A stretch of DNA of 64,000 nt from Gammaproteobacteria bacterium (GTDB lineage: Bacteria; Pseudomonadota; Gammaproteobacteria; HyVt-429), in the NCBI GenBank assembly GCA_013152415.1, contig JAADGI010000028.1:1-64000 (forward strand), given 5' to 3'. The notes beneath the pieces were generated by a model. The model saw only the letters and a list, made by a program, of their open reading frames with translations. It did not search any database and had not been told where the DNA came from. The position numbers and the translations under genes are program-made. This document shows, piece by piece, positions 42,971-53,474 of this stretch (the stretch's first letter is position 1; every line of letters begins with the position of its first letter).

Positions 42971-44356
42971 CTATTGCCCCGCCGCCTCAAGCTGAGAGGT
43001 ATTGGCAAGCAGTGGCCCAAGTTGGGCCACACTGTCAGCGAGAGACACCGGCTGGTCCATGCCCTGCTGCAAAAACTCCATAAACCGGGGCTGACACGCG
43101 ATAGCCTCGTCAATGCGGCTGTCGCTGCCCGCAGCATAGGCACCGACACTGATCAAATCCCGGTTTTGTTGATAGGTGGCGTAAATTTGTTTGAATCGAC
43201 GTGCCAACATCAATTGGCCCGGCTCCACAATATCGGTCATGGCCCGGCTGATGGAGGCCTCGATATCAATGGCCGGATAGTGACCGGCCTCGGCCAGGGG
43301 ACGGGACAACATAATGTGTCCATCCAAAATAGCGCGAGCGGCATCGGCCACTGGATCATTCTGTTCATCGCCCTCCATGAGTACAGTATAGAAGGCGGTA
43401 ATAGAGCCGCCAGCCTGGTCACCGGTACCGGCCCGTTCCACCAGCATGGGCAGCTTGGCAAACACCGAAGGTGGATAACCCTTGGTCGCAGGAGGCTCGC
43501 CAATGGCAAGGGCAATCTCACGCTGGGCCTGGGCAAAACGGGTCAGGGAGTCCATCAGCAACAAGACCTGCTGGCCGCGGTCACGAAAGTATTCGGCAAT
43601 AGTGGTAGCCAACATGGCACCATGGATACGCAGCAATGGCGGGTGATCCGCCGGGGTTGCCACCACCACTGAACGTTCGAGCCCTTTGGCCCCTAATATA
43701 TTGTCGATGAACTCCTTGACCTCACGTCCCCGTTCCCCCACCAAACCGACAACAATGACATCGGCGTTGGTAAAGCGAGTCATCATGCCGAGCAATACCG
43801 ACTTGCCCACACCGCTGCTGGCAAACAGGCCCATACGCTGACCTCTACCCACGGTCAATAACGCGTTAATAGCACGCACCCCCACATCCAGGGGTTCCCC
43901 TATACGCTGACGACTCAGGGGATTCACCGAGCGCCCCGCCAAGGGCATGCGTTCGCGGGTACGCAAGGGTCCGGCACCGTCCAGTGGGTTGCCAGCACCA
44001 TCCAGGATGCGACCCAACAAGGCATCTCCCACCGGGGCCTCACAGGCCCGGCCGGTGGGTACCACCCGGGCATTGGGTACCAGACCACTGATATCACCGG
44101 TGGGCATGAGGTAGAGCTTGTCGTCGGCAAAGCCCACCACTTCGGCCTCAACATGGGTATCACCCGGACCCATCACCAAACACTGCCCACCCATAGCCGA
44201 CTGACAGCCTACTGCCTCCAAGGTCAGGCCCACCATGCGCGTAAGCTTGCCCTCGACCACGATACCGCTGGCCTGTGCCAGCCGTTGACCGAGTTCAGAT
44301 AACCGCGCTTTCCAGTGTGCAGCCCGTGCCTCGACAGAGTAATCGGCCGCTATCAC
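42971..44356 (-). CDS. fliI: FliI flagellum-specific export ATPase
   Basis: 461 residues. Walker [14 protein letters not shown] (178-190), [14 protein letters not shown] and the Walker B region [18 protein letters not shown] are those of FliI. It powers export with FliH and FliJ. The GTG start overlaps the fliH stop (GTGA), with GGGGGA just before. A 3' hairpin follows. Confidence 0.97.
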   Translation of the reverse strand: MIAADYSVEARAAHWKARLSELGQRLAQASGIVVEGKLTRMVGLTLEAVGCQSAMGGQCLVMGPGDTHVEAEVVGFADDKLYLMPTGDISGLVPNARVVPTGRACEAPVGDALLGRILDGAGNPLDGAGPLRTRERMPLAGRSVNPLSRQRIGEPLDVGVRAINALLTVGRGQRMGLFASSGVGKSVLLGMMTRFTNADVIVVGLVGERGREVKEFIDNILGAKGLERSVVVATPADHPPLLRIHGAMLATTIAEYFRDRGQQVLLLMDSLTRFAQAQREIALAIGEPPATKGYPPSVFAKLPMLVERAGTGDQAGGSITAFYTVLMEGDEQNDPVADAARAILDGHIMLSRPLAEAGHYPAIDIEASISRAMTDIVEPGQLMLARRFKQIYATYQQNRDLISVGAYAAGSDSRIDEAIACQPRFMEFLQQGMDQPVSLADSVAQLGPLLANTSQLEAAGQ

Positions 44357-44958
44357 TCCCCCTCATCACCCAAAGATGCGGTGAGTACTGCGGTAAGACG
44401 CCGTTCCAGGGTGGCATCAATACGGGAATTTTCGGTAATGATATTGCAATCGCCACGGTTGATAACCGGATCATCGACGATGCGCCACGGCCGCTCGCCT
44501 TCTTCGGCACCCAATACGTCACGCACCAATTTGCCGTCTTCGGGGTTGAGGTGTACCGCCACATTGCGTGCCGCCGCCGGTAATGCGGCGATGGCCTCGC
44601 GTACTACACCTACTACATGGGCGGGTTCCTCTTTGAGTTCACGGCGTAACAATTGGCGGGCAATGGCCTTGGCCAACAAAATGAGCTCTTGTTCCAAGGC
44701 CTGATCGAGGTCGCGCAGAGGGTCGGACATCGCCTGCAAGACCTGTCGAAATTGCTGGATGTCGCCCTGGGATGCAGCCAGGCCATCACTGCGCCCACGG
44801 GCAAAACCCTCATCATAGGCCTGTTTTTGAATGCGCTCGATCTGCTGCACAGTGACCGGGCCACCGGCGGCATCCATAGCCGGTGCCTCCCAGGTCTCGA
44901 CCTTGCCAGCCTCATCGGCGGAAAGAACCTTTGTGCTTAAACTAGACGTACTCTTCAC
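44353..44958 (-). CDS. fliH: FliH export ATPase regulator
   Basis: 201 residues from GTG 44958; the frame is open to 45042 but that overlaps fliG far inside. The start is uncertain, as no clear ribosome site exists. The middle has the GxxxG-like helix ([15 protein letters not shown]) and the C-terminal part is the V-ATPase E-like fold ([21 protein letters not shown]). It binds FliI and FliN. Confidence 0.88.
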   Translation of the reverse strand: MKSTSSLSTKVLSADEAGKVETWEAPAMDAAGGPVTVQQIERIQKQAYDEGFARGRSDGLAASQGDIQQFRQVLQAMSDPLRDLDQALEQELILLAKAIARQLLRRELKEEPAHVVGVVREAIAALPAAARNVAVHLNPEDGKLVRDVLGAEEGERPWRIVDDPVINRGDCNIITENSRIDATLERRLTAVLTASLGDEGE

Positions 44959-45964
44959 CAGCCGTACCACCGAGTGCGATCTCACCTGAATCAGACAGGC
45001 GACGGGCCAACTGCACGATCTCCTTTTGTGCGGCCTCGACATCGCTGAGCTTGACCGGACCCCGCATTTCCAAGTCGTCTCGCATCATCTCTGCGGCCCG
45101 CTTGGACATATTCTTGAATATGAGCTCCTTGAGTGTCTGTGAGGCCCCTTTTAAGGCCACCACCAATGAGTCGGATTGCACCTCACGCAACAATATCTGA
45201 ATACCGCGGTCATCCACATCCAACAGATTCTCAAACACAAACATCAGCTCTTCGACTTGCTCCGCCAAACCACTATCGGTGTCTTTGAAATTTTCCATCA
45301 GCGGGGCCTCAATTGAGCTCTCCAACTCATTCATAATGCTGGCGGCAGTCTTGACCCCACCGATCCCCGAAGACTGCAAGCTGCCCGCAGCCTTGCCGGC
45401 AAACTGCTTTTCCATGGCCTGGTTGAGCTCTTTTAGTGCCGAGGGCTGTACCCCCTCCAACGAAGCGATGCGCATCAGAATATCGAGGCGGCTCTTTTCC
45501 GGAAACACCGATAACACCTGGGCGGATTGGTCTGCTTCCAGGTAACTTAATACAATGGCGATGATCTGGGGATGTTCCAGACGCACCACCTCGGCCACCG
45601 AGCGTGGGTCCATCCATTTTAATTCCTCCAGCCCAGAGGTCTGCCCACCCATGAGGATACGGCCGATCATGCTGGTGGCCTTATCCGGACCAAGGGCCTT
45701 GGTCAACACGTTGCGCAGGTAGTTTTCGGTACCAATTCCCAGGGCGGTCTGGGTACCCACATTTTCCTGGAAACTATCCAACACCACACCCACCTGATCC
45801 TTATTGATGTCCTTGAGCGAGGCCATGGTCGAGCTGACGGTCTGCACCTCCTTGGGCCCCATGAACTTCATCACCTGGGAGGCATCCTCCTCACCGATGG
45901 CCAACAACAAGATGGCGGCACGCTCGGTGCCGGACAACCCGGTGGTATTGGCCGCCTTAGCCAT
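44942..45964 (-). CDS. fliG: FliG motor switch protein
   Basis: 340 residues, normal length. N-terminal domain (GTERAAILLLAIGEEDASQV), middle with the EHPQ motif (VVRLEHPQIIAIVLSYL) and C-terminal torque helix with charged residues (LKGASQTLKELIFKNMSKRA). Overlaps the fliF stop by eight bases. It transmits torque from the stator. Confidence 0.97.
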   Translation of the reverse strand: MAKAANTTGLSGTERAAILLLAIGEEDASQVMKFMGPKEVQTVSSTMASLKDINKDQVGVVLDSFQENVGTQTALGIGTENYLRNVLTKALGPDKATSMIGRILMGGQTSGLEELKWMDPRSVAEVVRLEHPQIIAIVLSYLEADQSAQVLSVFPEKSRLDILMRIASLEGVQPSALKELNQAMEKQFAGKAAGSLQSSGIGGVKTAASIMNELESSIEAPLMENFKDTDSGLAEQVEELMFVFENLLDVDDRGIQILLREVQSDSLVVALKGASQTLKELIFKNMSKRAAEMMRDDLEMRGPVKLSDVEAAQKEIVQLARRLSDSGEIALGGTAGEEYV

Positions 45965-47651
45965 CTTCAGACACCCAACCCTTGATCACCTGGGCCACCC
46001 GTTTGGGGTCCTCGGTGGCCATCTTTTTGGCGGTGCTAACACTGCTCTCATAAACTTCCTGATCGCTGGGCCCAGTGGGCCCAGCCAAGGCAAACTGATC
46101 ACCGGCGGCGAGCTCGGCCTGCCCCGCAGCCACCATCTCCCGGCCCTGAACGGCAAGGCGCTGCAATACCGGACGCAACACACCGAAGGCGACCAGTAAC
46201 ACCAACAAGACGCCGCCAATCTGTTTGCCCAGATCCCATACCCAGGGTTGATCAATGAGGTCAGGCTCGGGCAAGGCTTCGGGTTTGACCACTGGGCTAA
46301 AGCGAGTATTCATTACATTAACTTTATCGCCACGGGCCTCATTAAAGCCCACGGCGTCTTTGACCAGGGCTGTCAACTTGGTGACCTCCTCATCCGTATA
46401 GGCCGTGTATCTGACCCGGCCCTTCTTGCTCACCTTTTGCTTGTCGTTAATCACCACCGCCACCGACAGGCGCTTTAATGCCCCAGAGGCCTGGCGGGTG
46501 TGGCTGATGGTCTTGTCCAGCTCATAATTGGTCGTGGCACGACGGCTCTTACTCTTGGGTAAATCAGACGCCGCAGCAGTCGTGGCCACGGCGCTATCGG
46601 TAGTCGTGGTCGTCGCGGTGGGAGCCCCCCCGGGAGGGGTCACAGCGGGGGTCGTGGTGGTCGTAGTGGTGACTTCTGGCACACTGGCAGCCGCAGGGGG
46701 TTGGTTGGACAAGGCCCCAGGCACTCCCATCGCACCACGATAGCCCGAACTTTGTTCCTCGGCGGTCTGCTGACTGCGTACCGCAGGTTTTTTGTCGTCA
46801 AAACTTTCCTGGGTCTTTTCCACCGCAGTAAAATCCAGTTCCGCCACCACCTGGGCCTTGACACTGCCTACGCCCACGATAGGGCTTAGGATGTCTTCGA
46901 TACGTTTACTGTAGGCATTTTCCAGTTGGCTGGTAAGACGAAACTGCTCTGATGTGATACCGATATCTTTATTCGAAGACTGGCGATTCAACAACCGGCC
47001 CCGGCTGTCGATGACACTCACCCGATCCGGCTCCAACTCCGGGATACTCGACGCGGTCAGGTGCACAATGCCGGCAATCTGCTCCTCGCCCAAGTCACGC
47101 CCCGCATACAAATCGAGTAACACCGAGGCGGTGGGCTTCCGCCGGTTTCGCAAAAATGAAGACTGGCGTGGGATCGCCAGATGTACCCGTACCGATCGCA
47201 CATGACTCAAGGTTGCAATAGACCGTGCCAATTCACCTTCGAGGGCACGCTGATATCGTGCCAACTCCATAAATTGACTGGTACCAAATCCCTTTTCTTT
47301 CTCCATGATCTCAAAACCGAACCCCCCCACCCCTTTAGGCAAACCCTGGCTGGCAAGCTTGATACGTGCATCATGCACCGCCCCCGCAGGCACCAGGATG
47401 GCGCCGCTGGCAGGATCCAGTCTGTACCGAATCTTCTCTTTTTGCAGGGCATCGAGCACTTCGGAGGCATCCTGCTGGGCCAAATTGGCATAAAGTAATT
47501 GATAGTTAGGTGTCTGTGACCATAACGCCACCCCGACACCCACCGCCACGCTGGCGGCAAGGCCCACCATGAGCGCAACCTGGCGCAGAATATTCAACCC
47601 ACCAAACCCCTTGGCCGCCGCACCGGCGTCCTGAGCATCGATTACCGCCAT
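45957..47651 (-). CDS. fliF: FliF MS-ring protein
   Basis: 564 residues. Two membrane helices (about 25-45 and 440-460) flank the periplasmic ring-building motifs; YANLAQQDASEVLDALQKEK and the next YscJ/FliF block are typical. A Thr/Val/Ala-rich segment lies near 320-365. The C-terminus (VAQVIKGWVSEDG) binds FliG. First large gene after fliE. Confidence 0.96.
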   Translation of the reverse strand: MAVIDAQDAGAAAKGFGGLNILRQVALMVGLAASVAVGVGVALWSQTPNYQLLYANLAQQDASEVLDALQKEKIRYRLDPASGAILVPAGAVHDARIKLASQGLPKGVGGFGFEIMEKEKGFGTSQFMELARYQRALEGELARSIATLSHVRSVRVHLAIPRQSSFLRNRRKPTASVLLDLYAGRDLGEEQIAGIVHLTASSIPELEPDRVSVIDSRGRLLNRQSSNKDIGITSEQFRLTSQLENAYSKRIEDILSPIVGVGSVKAQVVAELDFTAVEKTQESFDDKKPAVRSQQTAEEQSSGYRGAMGVPGALSNQPPAAASVPEVTTTTTTTPAVTPPGGAPTATTTTTDSAVATTAAASDLPKSKSRRATTNYELDKTISHTRQASGALKRLSVAVVINDKQKVSKKGRVRYTAYTDEEVTKLTALVKDAVGFNEARGDKVNVMNTRFSPVVKPEALPEPDLIDQPWVWDLGKQIGGVLLVLLVAFGVLRPVLQRLAVQGREMVAAGQAELAAGDQFALAGPTGPSDQEVYESSVSTAKKMATEDPKRVAQVIKGWVSEDG

Positions 47652-47716
47652 GGCCGTCCACCCATGGTCCTTATTACGCTCTGGTATTTTGTATCTTGCA
47701 TCTCGTCTCTACTTTA

Positions 47717-48040
47717 TTAGATGGGCATATTCATGATGTCTTGATAGGCCGAGATCAACTTGTTGCGCACCTGGGTCATGGCCTCAAAAGATACGCTGGC
47801 CTTTTGCAGGGACACCATGACCTCGGCCAAATCGACTTGGGGATCGCCCATTTCAAAGGCCTTGGCCTTACCACCCGCCTCCATCTGCAGGGCATTCACC
47901 TTGTCGATAGACTGGCGCAACATGGCGGCAAAATCTGCGGCACGATCTGCCTCGGGGAGCGCCACCTCGGCACCCCCGGCAGCCTTCGCCGCCATGGTCC
48001 GCATCTCACCCAACAATTGATTGATATCGATTTCAGACAT
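47717..48040 (-). CDS. fliE: FliE hook-basal body junction protein
   Basis: 107 residues, normal length. The C-terminal helix VSFEAMTQVRNKLISAYQDIMNMPI is conserved (shortened here to SFEAMTQVRNKLISAYQD). FliE joins the MS ring and rod and plugs the early export channel. No clear sigma-54 site was found in the 143-base gap upstream, which holds a G/C hairpin (48127-48153). Confidence 0.95.
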   Translation of the reverse strand: MSEIDINQLLGEMRTMAAKAAGGAEVALPEADRAADFAAMLRQSIDKVNALQMEAGGKAKAFEMGDPQVDLAEVMVSLQKASVSFEAMTQVRNKLISAYQDIMNMPI

Positions 48041-48126
48041 AGCCGTCCCCGTGCTCTATAAAACCAAACAACTCATATTTAGCCACTCAACCCTGTAAAG
48101 CGCTCCCAATTTAATGCCCTCTCCCT

Positions 48127-48153
48127 GAGGGGCCTCGGTGCCCCCTCGAGGGG
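48127..48153 (-). terminator. G/C hairpin after fleR, possible terminator
   Basis: GAGGGG (48127-48132) pairs with CCCCTC (48142-48147), and CCCCTCGAGGGG (48142-48153) is itself a 12-bp palindrome. It lies 31 bases after the fleR stop. There is no T-run, so it is a weak terminator or an extragenic repeat. Confidence 0.4.
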
Positions 48154-48183
48154 CAGAAGGAATGATCAATCTGTAAGGCCCTC

Positions 48184-49560
48184 CTAAATCCCCGCCGCCG
48201 GTAGTTCCACACCATCATCACGCATACGTGCCAATTTGTATCGCAGAGTGCGTTCGCTGATACCGAGCTGGCTGGCGGCGGCCTTACGTTGGCCCTTGGC
48301 GGTTCTCAAGGCTTCGAGAATTAAAAGCTGCTCGTGACTGCGTAAATCCTCACCCAGGCTATCATCACCCACAGGCACCGACTCTACTGCCTGGGTATGG
48401 ACCGGTGTCGGGGTATCGACGCTCGCTACAATCGATTCAAACTGCAGATCCGGGACATCGATCACCTCACCTGGTTGCAGGATGAGTGCCCGCTGCAAGA
48501 CATTGTCCAGTTCACGCACGTTGCCGGGCCAATCGTATTTCTCCAAGCTTGTCTGGGCCTCGGTAGAAAATGTGGGGATGATGCGTGCCTGCCTGGTGCA
48601 GTGGTGGTGAATCAAATACTCCACCAAGGGCAAAATATCCTGACGCCGCTGCCGCAGTGGTGCCATTTCTACCGGGATAACATTGAGGCGATAATACAAA
48701 TCTTCACGAAAACGACCCGCCGCCACCTCCTGGCGTAACAAGCGGTTGGAAGTGGCCAGCACTCTCACATCCAGGGTGATGGTCTTGCGGCCACCGAGTC
48801 GTTCAACCTCCCACTCTTGCAATACTCGTAACAACTTGGCCTGCAGGCCCAAGTCCATCTCGGAGATTTCATCCAACAACAGAGTGCCGGATTGGGCCTG
48901 CTCAAATTTCCCAGGGCAGGCCTGGTAGGCCCCGGTAAAGGCCCCCTTTTCATAACCAAACAGGGTAGCCTCCAACATGTTCTCGGGGATGGCGGCACAG
49001 TTTATGGCCACAAAAGGATGCTGACTGCGCTTGGAGTGGCGGTGGATATAGCGTGCGATCACTTCCTTACCGCTACCACTTTCACCGCTGATCATCACCG
49101 TGGCCTCGCTCTTGGCCACCCGCAGGACCTTGTCGAGCAGGGCCTTGCTGAGTGGATCGACGGCCACCGGGTCATCGGCACTGAATTCGGTATCCGGCAG
49201 ATAGCGGCTCACCGTATTGACCAGCACCTCGGCCTCAAAAGGTTTGACTAGATAATCCACCGCGCCGTCACGCATGGCCTCGACCGCCTGCTGAATACTG
49301 CCGTGGGCGGTCATCAACAATACCGGCAGATCGCGACGTTGACTCTTGATCTGTTTGAGCAGGGCATGACCGTCCATGGGGGCCATCTTGATGTCGGTAA
49401 CCACCATGGCGATATCACTACGGGCCAAAAAAGCCAGGGCCTCACTACCATCAGCACAGGCTGTTACCTCATAACCGGCCAGCCCCAGTGTGTCGCACAA
49501 AGCCTGGCGCAAAGATTCATCATCCTCCACCACCAAAATGGGTGATCTGTTTCTACTCAT
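48184..49560 (-). CDS. fleR: FleR/FlrC sigma-54 response regulator
   Basis: 458 residues from ATG 49560, which overlaps the fleS stop by eight bases; the frame to 49596 is not needed. Receiver with Asp56 (VVTDIKMAPMDG), AAA+ domain with Walker A GESGSGKE (159-166) and GAFTGA (206-211), and a Fis-like helix-turn-helix end (RKAAASQLGISERTLRYKL). Activates sigma-54 promoters of middle flagellar genes after phosphorylation by FleS. Confidence 0.95.
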   Translation of the reverse strand: MSRNRSPILVVEDDESLRQALCDTLGLAGYEVTACADGSEALAFLARSDIAMVVTDIKMAPMDGHALLKQIKSQRRDLPVLLMTAHGSIQQAVEAMRDGAVDYLVKPFEAEVLVNTVSRYLPDTEFSADDPVAVDPLSKALLDKVLRVAKSEATVMISGESGSGKEVIARYIHRHSKRSQHPFVAINCAAIPENMLEATLFGYEKGAFTGAYQACPGKFEQAQSGTLLLDEISEMDLGLQAKLLRVLQEWEVERLGGRKTITLDVRVLATSNRLLRQEVAAGRFREDLYYRLNVIPVEMAPLRQRRQDILPLVEYLIHHHCTRQARIIPTFSTEAQTSLEKYDWPGNVRELDNVLQRALILQPGEVIDVPDLQFESIVASVDTPTPVHTQAVESVPVGDDSLGEDLRSHEQLLILEALRTAKGQRKAAASQLGISERTLRYKLARMRDDGVELPAAGI

Positions 49561-50764
49561 GCCTTTCCCCAGCAGTATTTTTTTCTGCAGTATCACCGTC
49601 AGTGGCTGCGGTAAAAACCGGCAGGCACATCCCGATACAGCAACCTTGTCCCAGACTGGAGTCCACCCACACCGAGCCGTCGTGGGCCAGGGCTACCGCC
49701 TGCACCACCGCCAAACCCAAACCCGTGCCCTGGCTGCGGGTGGTAAAAAAGGGTTCAAATAATTTCTCCTGGGCGTCGATATCAACCCCGGGGCCATCAT
49801 CACACAGGCCCAGACGAACCCTGCCATCACCGTCGAGTGTCGCTATCAATTGCAATCGCCCCCGTTGACCGCAGGCCTGAATCGCATTAACAAGCAAATT
49901 TTGCATGGCACCCAGCAGGGCCTCACGATTGCCCAGCACACGGATATGGGCCGGGGAACACTCCCGACTCAGACTAAAGCCGTGGGCCGGAAGCAGTGGT
50001 GCCACCGATTGCTCCACCTCAAGCAACAATTCATCGACGCTGATCTGTTCTGACCCGGGACTGCCACCCCGGGCATAGATCAGCATATCCCGCACCATGG
50101 CCTCCAGGGTGCGCAGTCGTGAGAGGGTCTTTTGTGATACTGCGGCCCGCTTGGCGGGGTCCAGACGGGGCTGGCTGAGGTGGGAAATATAGAGGATAGC
50201 CGCAGTCAATGGCGTACGTATTTGATGGGCCAACTTGGCCGCCATTTCGCCCATAGCCGAAAGTCGTTCGTGGCGCTGCAGGCGTTGCTGCAGGGCAGTG
50301 GATTCGGTCACATCCTGGAGTAACAGGATCTGGCCCGGTTCGTCACCCAATGGACAGGTGGACACGGTCACCCGCCGACCGTCACGAAGCAACAGGGCGT
50401 TAGTGCTGCTGTTATCACCGGGGGCGAAGGCACGTTGGATAAGATCACGCCAAGCCACACCGAGGAGGGCTTCGCCGAGCAGATCCTGGGCAGCAGGATT
50501 GGCCTCCTGGACCACACCGGCTGCATCCAGTACCACCACCCCGGCCGGTAGTGCCGCCAGCAAACCGCTGAGGCGGCTGGCCAGACGCTCCTTTTCCGCC
50601 AGCTCTTCAAGCCGACCGTTATGGGCCGATTGTAATTCACCATTAAGCCGCTCAACCCGCTGCTCCAGGGCCTGATAAGAGGTCGTTAACTGGTCGGAAA
50701 ACCGGTTAAAGACCTCAAAGGCATCCTCAAGGCGGGTAGGCTCAACCGCTTGCGGTCGATTCAT
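49553..50764 (-). CDS. fleS: FleS/FlrB sensor histidine kinase
   Basis: 403 residues from ATG 50764 (GTG 50788 possible). A coiled-coil N-terminus, a PAS domain (about 75-165), then the phospho-acceptor His in KLAHQIRTPLTAAILY and ATPase motifs (NLLVNAIQACG, DDGPGVD, GTGLGLAVV). No membrane segment, as in FlrB. Pairs with the adjacent FleR. A sigma-54 promoter lies 60 bases upstream. Confidence 0.94.
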   Translation of the reverse strand: MNRPQAVEPTRLEDAFEVFNRFSDQLTTSYQALEQRVERLNGELQSAHNGRLEELAEKERLASRLSGLLAALPAGVVVLDAAGVVQEANPAAQDLLGEALLGVAWRDLIQRAFAPGDNSSTNALLLRDGRRVTVSTCPLGDEPGQILLLQDVTESTALQQRLQRHERLSAMGEMAAKLAHQIRTPLTAAILYISHLSQPRLDPAKRAAVSQKTLSRLRTLEAMVRDMLIYARGGSPGSEQISVDELLLEVEQSVAPLLPAHGFSLSRECSPAHIRVLGNREALLGAMQNLLVNAIQACGQRGRLQLIATLDGDGRVRLGLCDDGPGVDIDAQEKLFEPFFTTRSQGTGLGLAVVQAVALAHDGSVWVDSSLGQGCCIGMCLPVFTAATDGDTAEKNTAGERHE

Positions 50765-50834
50765 GGATTTTTGTTGCTCCGCAGTCACTAGGCTGTCAAA
50801 TACAAAACGCTTGGGTTCTGCAGTATGGCCTGGA

Positions 50835-50849
50835 GCAAGAAGTGTGCCT
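50835..50849 (-). promoter_or_regulatory. Sigma-54 promoter of fleSR
   Basis: On the minus strand: AGGCACACTTCTTGC, with GG and GC 10 bases apart; only the first T of TGGCAC and the G of CG differ from TGGCACG-N4-TTGC. Start expected near 50823. FleQ, encoded directly upstream, is the expected activator. Confidence 0.75.
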
Positions 50850-50877
50850 GGAAAATTTATCCAGCTAAATCAGGTTC

Positions 50878-52308
50878 TTAGGAGTTAAGGGCAGAATGCT
50901 TGTCAAATTCCTGTCGCTGTTTGTCTGAACTGTGTCCATATTTTCGCAACTTTTCCACCAAGGTCGTCCGTTGCATGTGCAGCAATTTAGCGGCATGGGC
51001 CACCACCCCATCGGATTCCGCCAGGGCCTGCTTGATCAAGCTGTACTCCATATTACCCAGATGCTCTTTGAGGTCCAGACCGTCTCGAGGCAAACGTGGT
51101 GAAGATAGCCATTCCAATGGCACCACTGCGGGCGTGTCGCTGGACACCACACCGCCACCACTGACCTGAAACTTATGGGGCAGATCCACCACATCCACCA
51201 CCTTAAAAGGGTGCGTAATCACCAGGCGCTCCACCAAATTGGCCAGCTCACGCACATTACCTGGCCAGCCATAGTGGCACAGGCTCATGACCGCCGCCGG
51301 ATTCAGACGCACCGAACCTCTTTTCTCATGTTCTACCCGGGCAATGAGTTCATTGAGCAGCAAGGGAATGTCTTCTGGCCGCTGGCGCAATGATGCAACC
51401 TCAATGGGAAACACGTTGAGCCGATAATAGAGGTCCTCACGAAACTTACCACTCTTGATCCGTTCTTCCAGGTCACGATGGGTGGCGGCAATGATGCGTG
51501 CGTCGGTGGTGATACTTTTGTTGCTGCCGACCCGCTCAAATGACCGTTCCTGCAATACCCGCAACAATTTCACCTGCATGGGCAAGCTCATATCGCCAAT
51601 CTCATCAAGAAACAGGGTGCCCCCACTGGCCATCTCGAAGCGCCCCTGGCGGGAGCTGATGGCACCGGTAAAGGCCCCCTTCTCGTGACCAAATAATTCG
51701 CTCTCTAATAGATCTGCAGGTATGGCACCGCAATTGATGGGGACAAAGGGCTTGTCCCGGCGACCGGAATGATAATGAATATTGCGGGCCACCACTTCTT
51801 TGCCGGTACCCGACTCCCCCAGTATCAACACCGTGGCCTCGGCATCGGCCACCTGCTCAATGAGGCGACGGGTATCCTGTATACGGCGACTGGTGCCCAC
51901 CAAACTACGAAATAATTGTAATGGCCGGGCATCACGTTCGTCATAACGCTCACGGTAGATCTGGGCCTGATCCAGGGCGCTGGTCAGTTGGCTGAATTGC
52001 AGGGGAAGTTCCAGGTGGCCCAACATATTGGGGGGTGACCGTTGCGCAGAGCTGATGGCTTGATCACCCAATAGAAATACCGGCAAGAACTCATCAAAGT
52101 CGCGCAGGCTCTCCAAAAGCCTGGCCGGCTCACCCTCGGCACAGTCACCCAACAAACAGACTTCATATTCTCCTTTAGGGGAAGACTGCCACGCCGCTGG
52201 ATCAAGATCGATGACGGTCTCGCAGCCGGCAAAGTTGAGTAATCCCAAAAACTGCTCACGACGCTGGGCATCGCTATCAAGTAGCAACACTTTAATCATT
52301 GCGGACAT
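50878..52308 (-). CDS. fleQ: FleQ/FlrA master flagellar regulator
   Basis: 476 residues. An N-terminal FleQ domain (1-120) without a usable phospho-acceptor, the LFRSLVG motif (132-138) that in FleQ takes part in cyclic di-GMP binding, Walker A GESGTGKE (164-171), GAFTGA (211-216) and a C-terminal helix-turn-helix ([17 protein letters not shown]). It activates sigma-54 promoters and is restrained by FlhG and cyclic di-GMP. The GGDEF and PilZ genes in the window could link to it. Confidence 0.95.
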   Translation of the reverse strand: MSAMIKVLLLDSDAQRREQFLGLLNFAGCETVIDLDPAAWQSSPKGEYEVCLLGDCAEGEPARLLESLRDFDEFLPVFLLGDQAISSAQRSPPNMLGHLELPLQFSQLTSALDQAQIYRERYDERDARPLQLFRSLVGTSRRIQDTRRLIEQVADAEATVLILGESGTGKEVVARNIHYHSGRRDKPFVPINCGAIPADLLESELFGHEKGAFTGAISSRQGRFEMASGGTLFLDEIGDMSLPMQVKLLRVLQERSFERVGSNKSITTDARIIAATHRDLEERIKSGKFREDLYYRLNVFPIEVASLRQRPEDIPLLLNELIARVEHEKRGSVRLNPAAVMSLCHYGWPGNVRELANLVERLVITHPFKVVDVVDLPHKFQVSGGGVVSSDTPAVVPLEWLSSPRLPRDGLDLKEHLGNMEYSLIKQALAESDGVVAHAAKLLHMQRTTLVEKLRKYGHSSDKQRQEFDKHSALNS

Positions 52309-52409
52309 CGGACTGGCGTCTCCCTACTGCTAAACCCTACCTGGACTGGGAGCGATTCACATTTAGAATCATTATCTTAGCAGTGCTATGTATTTAAGTT
52401 TATAGGAGA

Positions 52410-52438
52410 AGTTAAGCACCAGAACAGGTATCTGTCAA
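52410..52438 (-). promoter_or_regulatory. Possible sigma-70 promoter of fleQ
   Basis: On the minus strand a perfect -35 TTGACA (52438-52433), 17 bases, and a weak -10 TTAACT (52415-52410; TAACTT with 18 bases is also possible). It would start fleQ transcription about 95 bases before the ATG, consistent with FleQ being at the top of the cascade. The gap 52309-52565 has no gene. Confidence 0.4.
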
Positions 52439-52565
52439 AATATTGGCATAAAAAAATTTGCACTAGTGTTGCTAGCGTCAAAAATTCACTACATATTGGG
52501 GTTTGCAGGCCAGGCGGGGAAATTAAATTCTACTTTTCTAGGCTCTGACAAAAACGTGGAGGTCG

Positions 52566-52898
52566 TTAAGAGTGGGCGTTGCGGCGATATTCCTGCTGGG
52601 CATAGCGCGACAGATTCAGGGCGCTGATCTTGTTGGCCAACTCGGTACGTGCCGTTTCAGCGGTCAGGACAATCTGTTGATCCAGGGCCTGAATCGCGTT
52701 GATCCCCTTCAACAACGAGCTCCGAGAGAGAGTGGCGGAGGGGCCTTTGCTAAACAGGGCCTCCAACTGGTGGCGGCGTTCTTTCTCCTTGACGTCCACG
52801 GCCGTCCAATCCCGTTGCTGGGCCAGGTCCAGCATGGCCTGGCTCAGACCGAGTATATGGTGCAGCCTTTGTGAGGTATCTTGGGGCCCTGATCGCAT
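52566..52898 (-). CDS. fliT: FliT-like flagellar chaperone
   Basis: 110 residues, all helical. Position after fliS in a fliD-fliS-fliT series and the spacing of hydrophobics match FliT, the chaperone of FliD. Sequence conservation in the family is low. Gap to fliS is 40 bases. Confidence 0.75.
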   Translation of the reverse strand: MRSGPQDTSQRLHHILGLSQAMLDLAQQRDWTAVDVKEKERRHQLEALFSKGPSATLSRSSLLKGINAIQALDQQIVLTAETARTELANKISALNLSRYAQQEYRRNAHS

Positions 52899-52938
52899 GA
52901 TGGTCTTTCCCTGAAATGGTCTTGCCTACCGAGAACCC

Positions 52939-53367
52939 TTAGCCTGTGGCCACGGCAGTCTGCTGCAAGGTGGCCTGCTGGTCACTGATCTCCACCCAGG
53001 CGGAACGAATCTGACCCATGAGATCGGCTACCTCATCGAGATAGGCCACGTTGTTTTCAATATTCGCTGCCAGCAAGCGGCGTTCCATATACTCATAGAG
53101 TCGATCCAGATTCTCGGCAATATCACCACCCGCTTCCGGATTGAGGCTCATGCGCAGACCATTGATGATAGAAATGGCCCAACTGATATGGCGACCCTTT
53201 TCCGCAGTCTCGTTTCTTTCCATGTGGCCCTTGGCTATGGCAATCTTGTCCAGGGCACCGTCCATCAACATCTGCACCAAACGAAAGGGATCGGCCCCGG
53301 TGATCGCAGACTGGGCACCAACAGCGGTGTATTGTTTTACTGCGCTACGTGGGTTGGGGTATGTCAT
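52939..53367 (-). CDS. fliS: FliS flagellin export chaperone
   Basis: 142 residues from ATG 53367 (MTYPNPRSAVKQYTAVG); the frame to 53394 is less likely. The conserved VKQY-type start and LVQMLMDGALDKIAIAKGHM and EAGGDIAENLDRLYEYMERR are FliS features. It keeps flagellin unpolymerised until export. Confidence 0.93.
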   Translation of the reverse strand: MTYPNPRSAVKQYTAVGAQSAITGADPFRLVQMLMDGALDKIAIAKGHMERNETAEKGRHISWAISIINGLRMSLNPEAGGDIAENLDRLYEYMERRLLAANIENNVAYLDEVADLMGQIRSAWVEISDQQATLQQTAVATG

Positions 53368-53474
53368 CAGTCCATCCTCTCTCGTCTTGTTCAATGTCTA
53401 TTGTCTTGTCGGTGCACCGCACCAGGCATAAATACTGTATCGGCCATCGACGCCAAAAATTTAGCACGCGCTCA

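Noticed and set aside
52444-52463. Sigma-54-like TTGGCAT...TTTGC on the plus strand
   Set aside because: GG and GC are 13 bases apart rather than 10, and no plus-strand gene follows.
53395-53440. Sigma-28-like ACCGACAA before fliS
   Set aside because: The -10 is good, but at 11 bases upstream the -35 reads TTTATGCC, not TAAAGTTT.
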